Positions 8,496-17,724 are shown, counted from the stretch's first letter. The stretch: DNA of 50,363 nt from an uncultured Collinsella sp. (GCA_905209765.1 CAJLUE010000006.1:1-50363); one strand, 5' to 3'. A program made the numbers and translations. Notes: generated by a model not told the origin, from the letters alone.

Positions 8496-10565
8496 ATGTC
8501 TTCCCAGATGACGGTTATCATCGCCGGTATCGTGCTCGTCGTGGCCATTGTGGTCGCGCTGGTCATCATGCGCCGCGGCGATTCCCGTTTTACCTACGAT
8601 ACGCAGCATGGAACGGCCCCGCGCGCCACCGAGGGCGAGGGCAATACCGCCGCGACCGCCTTCAAGGGTCGCTTCTCCATCCTCACCGCCGGCGTGGGCG
8701 CGATGTTTGCCGCGCTCGCCGTCAAGCTGTGGGGCATGCAGATGGTCTCGTCGGACTACTACGACAAGCAGGCCAAGAGCAACCAGACGCGTACTGTCAC
8801 CACGCCGGCTGTGCGCGGGCGAATCCTTGATCGCAATGGCGTGGCACTTGTGCAAAACCGTCCGTCACTTGCCGTTGTCGCCTATCGCGACCTGGCCGAT
8901 GACACCGTGCTGGTGCATCACCTCGCGAATGTGCTCGGCATGCCCTACGTCGCGGTTTTGCGCAATATCCAGGACAATTCCGAGGGCGCTCAGAGCCTGC
9001 ACACCATCGCGACGGACGTGCGCCGCTCCACGGTTGCCTATATCAAGGAGCATGCCGGCGAGTTCCCGGGCGTGAAGATTGCCGAGCGCACCGAGCGCCA
9101 GTACCCGTACGGCGAGACGGCCTGTCACATTTTGGGCTATACCGGCACCATTACCTCCGAGCAGCTCGAGGCGCAGAACAAGAAGGCTTCGGGCGATAAC
9201 GATAGCGCCGCCGGTCAGATTACGTACCAGTCGGGCGATATCGTGGGTCAGGCGGGCGTCGAGAGCTACTACGAGAACTTGCTGCAGGGTATTCGCGGCG
9301 AGCAGACGGTGAAGGTCGATGCCTCGGGCAACGTGACCGGACAGGCCGGCGCCGTGCCCGCCAAGGCCGGCTCCGACATTAAGCTCACGCTTGACCTCAA
9401 GATTCAGCAAGCCTGCGAGACGGCGCTTGCAAGTGCCATTGAGCTCGCTAAGACCACAGGCCACAGCGACGCCGGCAACGGTGCCGTGGTGTGCCTCGAC
9501 CCCAATAACGGCGAGATTCTGGGCATGGCCAGCGAGCCCAAGTTCGATCCTTCGGTGTTTATCGGCGGCGTCTCCAACGACGTGTGGACCGAGCTCAACG
9601 ATGACGAGGGTTCGCATCCGCTGCTCAACCGTGCCATTAGCGGCCAGTACATGTCCGCCTCGACCATTAAGCCGCTCTCGGCGTTGGCTGGCCTTGAGTT
9701 TGGCACGTACACTTCGAGTCAAACGACCAACTGCACGGGATATTGGACCGGCTTGGGCAAATCTTGGGGAAAATACTGCTGGCTGCACTCCGGCCACGGC
9801 ACGATGACGCTGCAGTCCGGTATCGCCAATTCCTGCGACCCCGTGTTCTACGATATGGGCAAGGCGTTTTTCTACAACGACCAGCACCCCGAGGGCTTGC
9901 AAGAGGTCTTTCGTCGCTGGGGCTTAGGTAAGACCTGTGGTATCGACCTTCCGAGTGAGGGCGCCGGCCGCATTCCCGATGCCGAGTGGAAAGAGTCATA
10001 CTTTACCGATGCCTCTGCCGAAGACCGCAAATGGAACGCTGGCGATATGACCAACATTGCCATCGGCCAGGGCGACATTTTGGTGACGCCCCTGCAAATG
10101 GCCTGCGCCTACATGGGCATTGCCAACGGCGGCAAACAGTATGTGCCGCATGTGTTTTTGTCGGCGGTGTCGCGCGATGGCGACGGTGACGCCTACAAGT
10201 ACAACGGCAAGGGCAAGAAGAAGCGCCTTGAGGCTCAAATTAACAACGATGCCGATCTTGCGCTGGTCCGCAACGGCATGCACGATGTGATTTACTCCGC
10301 GTCGACCTCGACCGCCGCGCACTTTAACTCCCTGACCCCTACGGTCTACGGCAAGTCCGGCACGGGCGAGAAGAGCGGCGAGGACGATTACGCGTGGTTT
10401 TGCGCCTACGCGCCGGCCGATGACCCCAAGTACGTGATTGCCACTATCTTGGAACAGGGCGGTGGCGGCTCCGATACCGCGTTGCACGTCGTGCGCGATG
10501 TCCTCGGTGCGATTTATGACGAGCCCGACACTTCGACGGCTACGGGCGATTCCTCGGTTCGATAG
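8496..10565 (+). CDS. mrdA: Class B penicillin-binding protein, PBP2/MrdA type (peptidoglycan transpeptidase)
   Basis: 689 residues. Cross-links peptidoglycan in the elongation machinery together with RodA. ATG 8496 follows GGGGAGG. The dimerisation domain starts with RGRILDRNG, and the transpeptidase domain has all three active-site motifs: STIK (Ser389, Lys392), SCD (446-448; SxN position) and KSGTG (620-624). Odd feature: there are two hydrophobic N-terminal segments, about 7-25 and 60-78, where most class B PBPs have only one. Downstream rodA begins 9 nt after its stop, with the ribosome site AGGAGG overlapping the stop codon, so coupling is likely. Confidence 0.95.
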   Translation: MSSQMTVIIAGIVLVVAIVVALVIMRRGDSRFTYDTQHGTAPRATEGEGNTAATAFKGRFSILTAGVGAMFAALAVKLWGMQMVSSDYYDKQAKSNQTRTVTTPAVRGRILDRNGVALVQNRPSLAVVAYRDLADDTVLVHHLANVLGMPYVAVLRNIQDNSEGAQSLHTIATDVRRSTVAYIKEHAGEFPGVKIAERTERQYPYGETACHILGYTGTITSEQLEAQNKKASGDNDSAAGQITYQSGDIVGQAGVESYYENLLQGIRGEQTVKVDASGNVTGQAGAVPAKAGSDIKLTLDLKIQQACETALASAIELAKTTGHSDAGNGAVVCLDPNNGEILGMASEPKFDPSVFIGGVSNDVWTELNDDEGSHPLLNRAISGQYMSASTIKPLSALAGLEFGTYTSSQTTNCTGYWTGLGKSWGKYCWLHSGHGTMTLQSGIANSCDPVFYDMGKAFFYNDQHPEGLQEVFRRWGLGKTCGIDLPSEGAGRIPDAEWKESYFTDASAEDRKWNAGDMTNIAIGQGDILVTPLQMACAYMGIANGGKQYVPHVFLSAVSRDGDGDAYKYNGKGKKKRLEAQINNDADLALVRNGMHDVIYSASTSTAAHFNSLTPTVYGKSGTGEKSGEDDYAWFCAYAPADDPKYVIATILEQGGGGSDTALHVVRDVLGAIYDEPDTSTATGDSSVR

Positions 10566-10574
10566 GAGGTTGCG

Positions 10575-11801
10575 ATGGACTTTTCGCCGGCGGACCTGTT
10601 CCGCTCAACCAAAACCGGTTCTCGCAGCAGCCTGGACCGCGTCAACAAGCAGCTCTCGGCCTCGCGCGGCACGTTCCGCCAGAAGGTACACATCGGTGTG
10701 CTGCTGGCTACCGTCGCGCTCGTTGCCTATGGCGCCATCATCATTTGGTCGGCCTCGCAGTTTAAGGCCGATGCCTCGTTCTCGCGCCACCTGCTGGGCA
10801 TTGGCATTGGTGCGGTGCTGGCGGTGCTCGTCTGGCGCACCGACCTGCGTGGCATTTCCAATTTCTCGACGGCGCTGCTCGTCATTGACCTTATTGTGAT
10901 CTTCTCGCCCAAGATTCCGGGCCTGTCCTATACGGGCGGTCTGGGCATGACGGGCTGGATCAAGATCCCCGGTATCGGCCTGACCTTCCAGCCCGTTGAG
11001 CTCGCCAAGCTCATCACCATCTTCTTTATGGCCACGCTTGGCTCGCAGTACAACGGGCGTATCGATACCGTTCGCGACTACATTAAGCTCTGCGGCATGC
11101 TGTCCATTCCGTTTTTGGCCGTCGTCGCCATGGGCGACCTGGGCTCGGGTCTGGTCGTGCTGGTGTCGGGCGCCATTGTCATCTGCATGAGCGGTGCGCG
11201 CCGCGAATGGGTGCTGTCGACCTTGGCCCTGCTGATCGGCTTGATTGCACTCATCTTGGCGCTCGACTCGGTCTTTGATTCGCTCCTTGGCCATGATGTG
11301 CTTATCAAGCAGTATCAGATGAACCGTCTGACCGTCTTCATCGACCCCGACAAAGCCGATTCGGATGATGCCTACAACCTGCAGCAGTCGCTCATTGCCG
11401 TCGGCTCGGGCGGCTTCTTTGGTAAGGGCTTGGGCCACGCGACGCAGTCGGCCGGCGGCTTTCTGCCCGAGTTCCACACCGACTTCGTCTTCGCCTTCCT
11501 GTCCGAGACGTTCGGCTTCTGCGGCTCCTTTTTGCTCCTGTGCCTCTACGTGCTGCTGATCTTCTCGACGATTCGCGTTGCCTTTAAGTGCGAGTCACTG
11601 TTCTTGCGCCTATCGTGCGTGGGTATCGTCGGCATGTGGGCATTCCAAACCTTCGAGAACATCGGCATGTGCATTGGCATGATGCCGATTACCGGTATTC
11701 CGCTGCCGTTTATTAGTTTTGGTTCGTCGTCGATGATGATTCAGTTGCTGACGGTGGGTATCGTACAATCCATATGGCGGCATCGTTCGGGCGCCGCGTA
11801 A
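10575..11801 (+). CDS. rodA: RodA, SEDS-family peptidoglycan glycosyltransferase
   Basis: 408 residues. Polymerises lipid II into glycan strands during side-wall growth, working with the PBP2 encoded just before it. ATG 10575 is preceded by AGGAGG. About ten membrane helices; SEDS landmarks include GWIKIPGIGLTFQPVELAKL, SGLVVLVSGA, and the C-terminal PITGIPLPFISFGSSSMM. A cytoplasmic N-tail of about 35 residues precedes the first helix. The paired order PBP2-rodA after mreD is the classical elongasome arrangement and makes FtsW less likely. Confidence 0.96.
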   Translation: MDFSPADLFRSTKTGSRSSLDRVNKQLSASRGTFRQKVHIGVLLATVALVAYGAIIIWSASQFKADASFSRHLLGIGIGAVLAVLVWRTDLRGISNFSTALLVIDLIVIFSPKIPGLSYTGGLGMTGWIKIPGIGLTFQPVELAKLITIFFMATLGSQYNGRIDTVRDYIKLCGMLSIPFLAVVAMGDLGSGLVVLVSGAIVICMSGARREWVLSTLALLIGLIALILALDSVFDSLLGHDVLIKQYQMNRLTVFIDPDKADSDDAYNLQQSLIAVGSGGFFGKGLGHATQSAGGFLPEFHTDFVFAFLSETFGFCGSFLLLCLYVLLIFSTIRVAFKCESLFLRLSCVGIVGMWAFQTFENIGMCIGMMPITGIPLPFISFGSSSMMIQLLTVGIVQSIWRHRSGAA

Positions 11802-11819
11802 CCGCTGGAGGGGTTTGCC

Positions 11820-12749
11820 ATGAAGATTCCCGTAGATAAGTTGACCAGCGCTTTTAAGATGGGCGCGTCTGTTAAGAAGGATTCCGACACACCGGTGCGT
11901 GTCTCGGTTTACCTTGATTCGACTGCGTCTCGCTTTTTGGTCGAGACGGTGCGCGATGCCTTTGTGCCGCAGACGACTTCGGGCATTGTGCGTGTTGATC
12001 GCCTAGGGGAGGACCGTATTGTTCCCAAGGCCGATACCGACGTGGTGCTGGTCCTCTCGTGCGGATCTGACCGCTTGGAGAGTGCTGTGCAGGAGCTCGT
12101 GATTGCCGGCGCGCCCGTGTGCGTGCTTGCCGAGTCCGCCGTCGAGGTGCCGTTCGTTGAGGAATCTACGCCCATGCTCGGCGTGGTGGCAGCGACCGAT
12201 AAGACCTATCTGCTCGAGATACTTGCCCGCTGGATTCTCGATCGTACGGACAAGGAGACGGCTTTTGCCGCCAACTTTGCCTTTATGCGCATCGCGGCGG
12301 CAAATCGCATCATTACCTCGTGCGCGCTCACCAACATGGCGACAGGCGCCCTGGTGTTTTTGCCGGGTGCCGACTATCCCGTGATGGCTCTGGCGCAGGT
12401 AGGCATGCTCTTTGAGCTCGCGGCCATCTTTGGGCGCGGCATTAAGCCCGAGCGCGGCTACGAGGTCGCGGGCGTGCTTGCCGGCGGTCTGGTGATTCGC
12501 GCCGTCACCCGTGCATTGGTGAAGCAGACGCCGCACATCGGCTTTGTTGTAAAGGCGCTTACCGCCGCCGCGGGTACCTATGGCATGGGCCGCGCGCTCG
12601 TGTCGCTCTACGAGCGCGATGTGGACTACAGCCGCGCCAACGAGGTCGCTGCTGCCACGTTTTCGCGCGTTCGAGACCTGGTGACCACGGTCGCCGGTGC
12701 CACCCGTCCTATGAGTCCTTTCGAGGATGCATCCGATCTCGCTGCTTAG
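11820..12749 (+). CDS. DUF697-like membrane protein, function unknown
   Basis: 309 residues, ATG 11820 after GGAGGGG. Residues 1-130 look like a soluble alpha/beta region (VSVYLDSTASRFLVETV, DVVLVLSCGSDRLES), possibly a degenerate nucleotide-binding fold without P-loop. Residues about 160-265 carry several hydrophobic stretches with the segment VFLPGADYPVMALAQVGMLF and ELAAIFG; this spacing resembles DUF697 proteins found beside or fused to GTPases. Position between rodA and the radical SAM gene suggests a link to the envelope, but no function can be read from the sequence. The family call is tentative. Confidence 0.7.
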   Translation: MKIPVDKLTSAFKMGASVKKDSDTPVRVSVYLDSTASRFLVETVRDAFVPQTTSGIVRVDRLGEDRIVPKADTDVVLVLSCGSDRLESAVQELVIAGAPVCVLAESAVEVPFVEESTPMLGVVAATDKTYLLEILARWILDRTDKETAFAANFAFMRIAAANRIITSCALTNMATGALVFLPGADYPVMALAQVGMLFELAAIFGRGIKPERGYEVAGVLAGGLVIRAVTRALVKQTPHIGFVVKALTAAAGTYGMGRALVSLYERDVDYSRANEVAAATFSRVRDLVTTVAGATRPMSPFEDASDLAA

Positions 12750-12758
12750 GGGTTTCTT

Positions 12759-14636
12759 TTGCGCGTTCCATACCAAGACTGTTTTCATCTGATCGAGCCA
12801 CTGCTCGCTAAGGTCGAAAAGCCGAGTCGCTATATCGACCACGAGTGGGGCACGCTCTCAAAGGCCGATGCCGACTACCGTTGCTGCATGATCTATCCGG
12901 ACGTGTATGAGGTCGGCCTGCCCAACCAGGGCATCGCCATTCTCTACAACATCCTTAATCAGTCCGAGGGCATTTCCTGCGAGCGCGGCTACGTGCCATG
13001 GCCCGATATGGGCGATGCCATGCGCGAGGCGGGGATTCCGCTGCTGTCGCTCGAGGGCGCAGCGCCCGTGGCCTCGTTCGATATCGTCGGCATGCACGTG
13101 CCGCACGAGATGGCCGTGACGAACTTCCTCGAAGCGCTCGATCTCGCCGGCATTCCGCTGTTGGCTGCCGACCGTACCGAGGACGATCCCATCATCGTCG
13201 CCGGTGGTCCCTCGGTGTATAACCCCGAGCCGTACGCGGCATTCTTCGATGCCATCCTTATTGGCGAGGGCGAGGAGTCGCTGCTCGAGATTTGCCAGCT
13301 GCATCGCCGCTTGCGCGACGAGGGTGTCTCGCGCGCTCAGATTGTCGAGCAGCTCGCGACGGTCGCCGGTACCTATGTGCCGTCCCTGTATGAGGTGCGC
13401 CATGACGAGCCCTGCTCGCCGCATGGCTACACCGTGCCGCGCGAGGGCAAGGATGTCCCGCCGGTAGTCTACAAGCGCGTCGTCGAGGACTTTGGCGCCA
13501 CCAATCCGCTCTCTCAGTCGTGCGTGCCGTATGCGCAGCTCGTCCACGATCGCCTGTCTATCGAGATCCTGCGTGGCTGCGCCCGCGGCTGCCGTTTTTG
13601 CCAGGCCGGCATGACGTATCGCCCGGTGCGCGAACGCTCGGCCGATCAGATTGTGTCATCGGTGATCCAGGGCTTGGAAAAGACTGGCTATGACGAGGTG
13701 TCGCTTACCTCGCTTTCGACGACCGACCACTCCTGCATCCGCGACGTGCTCGGTAGGCTCAACCGTCGCCTGGAGGACACGGGCATTCGCGTGTCCATTC
13801 CGTCGCAGCGCTTGGACTCGTTTGGCGTTGATATGGCAGAGTCGGTCGCCGGCGAAAAGAAGGGCGGCCTGACATTCGCACCCGAGGCGGGCAGCCAACG
13901 TATGCGCGACATCATCAACAAAAACGTGACCGAGGAGGACTTGGATCGCGCAGCCAAGGCAGCCTTCGAGGCCGGCTGGAACCGCATGAAGCTCTACTTT
14001 ATGATGGGTCTTCCCGGCGAGCGAGACGAGGACATCGTGGCTATCGCCAACCTGGCCGATCATGTGCTGGAGCTCGGCCGCTCCGTGGTGCCCAAGGCGC
14101 GCCGCGGGTCTATCTCGGTGTCTATCTCTGTTTCGGTCTTTATCCCCAAGGCGGCAACACCTTTCCAGTGGTGCCCGCAGCTCGATTACGACGACGTCAA
14201 GCGCCGCCAAAAGCTGCTCATCACGAGCGTGCGCAACCGCGCCGTACGCGTGCATTACCACGATGCCGAGACCTCGCTTGTCGAGGCTGCGCTCTCCCGT
14301 GCCGGTCGCGATATGACGCCGGTCATCATCGACGCCTGGCGTGCGGGCTCGCGCTTCGACGCCTGGGTGGAGCACTTCTCGCTCGACAACTGGAAGGAGG
14401 CCGCTGCCAAAAACGGCATCGACCTCAACGAGCTGGTGCACCTGCCCTACGAGCTGGACTGGCGCCTGCCCTGGGAGCACGTGAGCCCCGGCTGCTCGCG
14501 CGGCTTCCTCGAGCGCGAATACCGCCGTTCGCTCGAGGGCGTCACGACGCCCGATTGCACCCGCACGTCGTGCACCGGCTGCGGAATCTGTCCCACGCTC
14601 CACGCCAAGAACGTATTGATGGGTGATCGCGCATGA
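12759..14636 (+). CDS. B12-binding-like/radical SAM protein of the TIGR03960 type
   Basis: 625 residues. TTG 12759 is preceded by TTAGGGGTT. The N-terminal part resembles the cobalamin-binding Rossmann region of YgiQ-like proteins (PNQGIAILYNILN, DIVGMHVPHEM, VAGGPSVYNPEP). The radical SAM cluster motif CxxxCxxC is Cys274-Cys278-Cys281, and the barrel contains LTFAPEAGSQRMR and YFMMGLPGE. The C-terminus ends in a Cys-rich segment CTRTSCTGCGIC. Reaction unknown. Overlaps the next gene by 4 nt (ATGA), and this pair is widely conserved in Firmicutes and Actinobacteria, so the two proteins almost certainly work together. Confidence 0.9.
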   Translation: MRVPYQDCFHLIEPLLAKVEKPSRYIDHEWGTLSKADADYRCCMIYPDVYEVGLPNQGIAILYNILNQSEGISCERGYVPWPDMGDAMREAGIPLLSLEGAAPVASFDIVGMHVPHEMAVTNFLEALDLAGIPLLAADRTEDDPIIVAGGPSVYNPEPYAAFFDAILIGEGEESLLEICQLHRRLRDEGVSRAQIVEQLATVAGTYVPSLYEVRHDEPCSPHGYTVPREGKDVPPVVYKRVVEDFGATNPLSQSCVPYAQLVHDRLSIEILRGCARGCRFCQAGMTYRPVRERSADQIVSSVIQGLEKTGYDEVSLTSLSTTDHSCIRDVLGRLNRRLEDTGIRVSIPSQRLDSFGVDMAESVAGEKKGGLTFAPEAGSQRMRDIINKNVTEEDLDRAAKAAFEAGWNRMKLYFMMGLPGERDEDIVAIANLADHVLELGRSVVPKARRGSISVSISVSVFIPKAATPFQWCPQLDYDDVKRRQKLLITSVRNRAVRVHYHDAETSLVEAALSRAGRDMTPVIIDAWRAGSRFDAWVEHFSLDNWKEAAAKNGIDLNELVHLPYELDWRLPWEHVSPGCSRGFLEREYRRSLEGVTTPDCTRTSCTGCGICPTLHAKNVLMGDRA

Positions 14637-15445
14637 GTGAGCGCTTGACCGACAATCCCACGCTCTTTAGGCTGCGCGTTCGCTACGGCAAGCGTGATCG
14701 CCTTAAGTACCTGGGCCATCTGGAACTAATCCATACCATTGAGCGCATCGTGCGCCGTGCGGGCCTGCCCTATGCCGTGACGCAGGGTTTCTCGCCGCAT
14801 ATGCGCGTGGGCTTTTCGTCGGCGCTGCCCGTGGGCACGTCGTCGACCTGCGAGTGGTACGACCTGTTTATGACCGAGTTCGTCGCGCTTGACGAGGCCT
14901 TTGAGCGCCTGGCGTCTGCGTCGCCTGCCGATCTGGCGCCTATCGAGGCTGCCTACATCGACGTGCGCACGCCGGCGTTGACGGCTCAGCTTACGCGTCT
15001 GTCGTACCGCATCGACTTGCACCTGGACCCCGAGGCCCCCGTGAGCGCCGACGAGGTGCGCGCTGCGATCGACACGCTGCGCGCGGGTCATGGCATTGAC
15101 TATGCGCGTGGCAAAAAGAGCAAGCGTCTCGATCTGGATCATACGCTCGTTGGCTATGAGCTCGCGGCGGGGGAGTGTGAGGACCATCTGGTGCTTATGC
15201 TCGACACCCATGCCGACAACGAGGGCTCCATGCGTCCGGAGATTTTGCTTTCTGCAGCTGATGTTTTGTTGCAGGGCTTGACCCCGGGCGTCGATGCACC
15301 TATTGTTTCCACCGGTATGCAAGACCTCGTGACCATCTGCTCCTACGATGTCGAGCGTCAGAATCAAGCATGCGAGGACGACGAGGGCCGACTCGTCAGC
15401 CCCATACCTGTGCGAACTTGTGGATTTGCTCCACATACTCGTTGA
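14633..15445 (+). CDS. TIGR03936 / DUF2344 protein, partner of the radical SAM protein
   Basis: 270 residues, translationally coupled to the radical SAM gene through an ATGA overlap. The conserved start RVRYGKRDRLKYLGHLELIHTIERIVRRA and FSPHMRVGFSSALPVG are typical of this family. In some bacteria the same domain is joined to, or precedes, ribonuclease G; no rng gene follows here, and rplU comes next. The last ~35 residues (after ICSYDVERQNQ) look non-conserved. The rplU promoter overlaps the end of this gene. Molecular function unknown; an RNA or tRNA modification role has only been speculated. Confidence 0.85.
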   Translation: MSERLTDNPTLFRLRVRYGKRDRLKYLGHLELIHTIERIVRRAGLPYAVTQGFSPHMRVGFSSALPVGTSSTCEWYDLFMTEFVALDEAFERLASASPADLAPIEAAYIDVRTPALTAQLTRLSYRIDLHLDPEAPVSADEVRAAIDTLRAGHGIDYARGKKSKRLDLDHTLVGYELAAGECEDHLVLMLDTHADNEGSMRPEILLSAADVLLQGLTPGVDAPIVSTGMQDLVTICSYDVERQNQACEDDEGRLVSPIPVRTCGFAPHTR

Positions 15446-15470
15446 CGGGGGTATTATCGCCTGCTACTAT
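15442..15470 (+). promoter_or_regulatory. Promoter for rplU-rpmA
   Basis: TTGACG (15442-15447, 5/6) and TACTAT (15465-15470, 4/6) with an exact 17-bp spacer. The -35 overlaps the stop codon of the preceding gene. The transcript would have a leader of about 35 nt before the rplU ATG. Confidence 0.65.
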
Positions 15471-15512
15471 ATTCGGCTGTTGCACTAACTGATGCATGAA
15501 GGGCAAGTAAAC

Positions 15513-15887
15513 ATGTACGCAATCGTTAACACGGGCGGCAAGCAGTACAAGGTCGCCACCGACGATGTCATCACCGTCGAGAAGATCGAGGGCAATGAGG
15601 GCGACAAGGTCACCCTGCCGGTCATCTTCCTCAACGATGGTAAGAAGATCGTCACCGATCCCGACAAGCTGGCCAAGGCCAAGGTTACTGCTCAGATCGT
15701 TGAGCAGTTCAAGGGCGAGAAGCAGCTGGTCTTCAAGTTCCACAAGCGTAAGCGCTATCGTCGTCTGAAGGGTCACCGTCAGCAGCTCACCAAGCTGAAG
15801 ATCGTGAAGGTCCAGGCTACGTCCCGCGCCAAGAAGGCTGTCAAGGCAGAGGCCGAGGCTGTTGCCGAGGCTCCCGTCGCCGAGTAG
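15513..15887 (+). CDS. rplU: 50S ribosomal protein L21
   Basis: 124 residues. ATG 15513 gives the standard L21 start MYAIVNTGGKQYKV and has AAGGG 9 nt upstream; ATG 15492 would add seven odd residues. Conserved core to KHRKRYRRLKGHR-like segment (FKFHKRKRYRRLKGHRQQLT). The family is usually about 103 residues; here a Lys/Ala/Glu-rich tail of about 20 residues is added at the C-terminus, similar in style to the S16 tail at 21059-21400. Followed by rpmA. Confidence 0.98.
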   Translation: MYAIVNTGGKQYKVATDDVITVEKIEGNEGDKVTLPVIFLNDGKKIVTDPDKLAKAKVTAQIVEQFKGEKQLVFKFHKRKRYRRLKGHRQQLTKLKIVKVQATSRAKKAVKAEAEAVAEAPVAE

Positions 15888-15920
15888 ATTACACTCGTAA
15901 CGAAAGAGTAGGTATACACA

Positions 15921-16178
15921 ATGGCACACAAAAAAGGACTCGGTTCCTCCCGTAATGGCCGTGACTCCCGCGGTCAGCGCCTTGGCACGAAGCGCTTCGC
16001 CGGCCAGACGGTAACCACGGGCACGATTCTCGTCCGTCAGCACGGCACGCACATCCACCCGGGTGAGAACGTTGGCCGTGGCAAGGACGATACGCTGTTC
16101 GCGCTGGTCGACGGTACCGTTGAGTTCCACAAGGGTATCAAGCACAGGGTCAGCGTACGCCCGCTCGCGAACGCGTAA
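15921..16178 (+). CDS. rpmA: 50S ribosomal protein L27
   Basis: 85 residues. Begins MAHKKGLGSSRNGRDS, i.e. it lacks the N-terminal extension that Firmicutes L27 carries and that the Prp (YsxB) protease removes. In agreement, no ysxB gene lies between rplU and rpmA. The N-terminal tail of L27 reaches the peptidyl transferase centre. Weak ribosome site GTAGG about 8 nt before the ATG. Confidence 0.98.
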   Translation: MAHKKGLGSSRNGRDSRGQRLGTKRFAGQTVTTGTILVRQHGTHIHPGENVGRGKDDTLFALVDGTVEFHKGIKHRVSVRPLANA

Positions 16179-16203
16179 TTCACCCTTCATAGAGCACATA
16201 TGT

Positions 16204-16247
16204 GGGAGGCACTTGAGTTTTAGGATTCAAGGGTCTCCCTCTTTTTT
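16204..16247 (+). terminator. Intrinsic terminator after rpmA
   Basis: Arms 16204-16216 and 16227-16239 pair over 13 positions with one mismatch and one wobble, followed by CTTTTTT (16241-16247). The obgE ribosome site AGGAGG starts only 3 nt after the T-run, so obgE is either read through or has a start signal I cannot see. Confidence 0.75.
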
Positions 16248-16263
16248 GTAGGAGGCGATTCTG

Positions 16264-17721
16264 TTGTCACAGTTCACCGATATCAGCCGAATTAACGTTT
16301 GCGGCGGCGACGGCGGAGCCGGATGCATGTCGTTTAGGCGCGAGGCATTTGTTCCCAAGGGCGGCCCCGATGGTGGCGACGGCGGTCGTGGCGGCAACGT
16401 CGTCATCCAGGCCGACGCACAGCTTTCCTCGTTGATCGATTATCGCTTTAAGCATCATTTTCGTGCCGAGCGCGGAACGCATGGCCAGGGCGCCCGTCGT
16501 AACGGCAAGAGCGGCGAGGACCTGATTCTTAAGGTCCCCATGGGCACCGTAGTCCGCGAGCTTGACCCCGAGACGCAGATCCCGATGTTCGAGATTGCCG
16601 ACTTGGTGCATGATGGCGAGCACGTCGTCGTGGCGCCTGGCGGTGCCGGTGGCCTGGGCAATACGCACTTTGTGACGTCGGTGCGCCGCGCGCCCGCGTT
16701 CGCCCAGCTGGGCGAGCCGGCCGAGGAGCACTGGATTGAGCTCGAGATGAAGCTCATGGCCGATGCCGCGCTCGTTGGCTTCCCCTCGGTGGGCAAATCC
16801 TCGCTTATCGCGCGCATGAGTGCCGCCCGACCCAAGATCGCCGACTATCCGTTTACCACGCTCGTGCCCAACCTGGGTATGGTGCGTGCCGGCGAGTACT
16901 CCTATGTCGTTGCCGACGTCCCCGGTCTTATCGAGGGTGCGAGCGAGGGCAAGGGCCTGGGCCATCAGTTCCTGCGCCACATCGAGCGCACGGCACTCAT
17001 CATGCATGTCGTCGATTTGACGGGCGGTTTTGAGGATCGCGATCCGGTCGAGGACTATCGCATCATCAACCGCGAGCTCGAGCAGTATGGTGCCGAGCTT
17101 TCGGAGCGCCCTCAGATCGTCGTCGCCAACAAGTGCGATGCGCCGGGCACGGCTGACAAGATTGCCGACCTCAAACGCGCCGCGCTTGACGATGGACATA
17201 TGTTCTTTGCCGTGTCTGCTGTGACGGGTGCCGGCCTCAACACGCTGATGCTTGCCGTAGGCGAACAGGTGGCTAAGCTGCGCGCCGAGTTGGCTGTCTC
17301 CGATGAGCCGGTCGATTTGCGCGACGATGAGTGGGAGCGCCGTCGCCTGCAGCGCGAGAAGCGTTTCCGTATTGTTCAGGAAGAGCCCCATGCCTTCCGC
17401 GTGGTCGGTCGCGCCATCGAGCGTATGGTTATCCAGACCGACTGGGAAAACGAGGAAGCCGTCATCTACCTGCAGCACAAGTTTGCGCGCATGGGTGTTG
17501 ACGACGCGCTCGAGAAGGCCGGCTGCCGTGCGGGCGACGAGGTCCGCATTTGCCAGCGCGCCTTTGACTTTGAGGGCGCCGAGGACTTCTCGGAGTACGA
17601 GGAGGAGCTTGAGGACGAAGGCGTTGAGGTTATTGACGTAGCCGATGCTGCGGACGAGGGCGTCGAGGCTGTCGATGCGGCAGAAGGCGCGGACAATGTC
17701 GAGACCCCGGAGGGCGAGTAG
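16264..17721 (+). CDS. obgE: GTPase Obg (ribosome assembly, stress)
   Basis: 485 residues. TTG 16264 with AGGAGG (16250-16255) 8 nt upstream. Three regions: the Gly-rich Obg domain (1-160; INVCGGDGGAGCMSFRREAF and GGPDGGDGGRGG), the G domain with G1 GFPSVGKSS (172-180), G3 DVPG (218-221) and G4 NKCD (289-292), and a C-terminal OCT domain at about 371-430. A very acidic tail follows, about 50 residues of Glu/Asp/Ala, absent from most short Obg proteins. Binds the 50S subunit late in assembly. nadD starts 3 nt after its stop. Confidence 0.98.
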   Translation: MSQFTDISRINVCGGDGGAGCMSFRREAFVPKGGPDGGDGGRGGNVVIQADAQLSSLIDYRFKHHFRAERGTHGQGARRNGKSGEDLILKVPMGTVVRELDPETQIPMFEIADLVHDGEHVVVAPGGAGGLGNTHFVTSVRRAPAFAQLGEPAEEHWIELEMKLMADAALVGFPSVGKSSLIARMSAARPKIADYPFTTLVPNLGMVRAGEYSYVVADVPGLIEGASEGKGLGHQFLRHIERTALIMHVVDLTGGFEDRDPVEDYRIINRELEQYGAELSERPQIVVANKCDAPGTADKIADLKRAALDDGHMFFAVSAVTGAGLNTLMLAVGEQVAKLRAELAVSDEPVDLRDDEWERRRLQREKRFRIVQEEPHAFRVVGRAIERMVIQTDWENEEAVIYLQHKFARMGVDDALEKAGCRAGDEVRICQRAFDFEGAEDFSEYEEELEDEGVEVIDVADAADEGVEAVDAAEGADNVETPEGE

Positions 17722-17724
17722 GCC

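Noticed and set aside
15492..15512. Upstream ATG as rplU start
   Set aside because: It would add seven residues not found in L21; ATG 15513 gives the standard N-terminus with suitable ribosome-site spacing.
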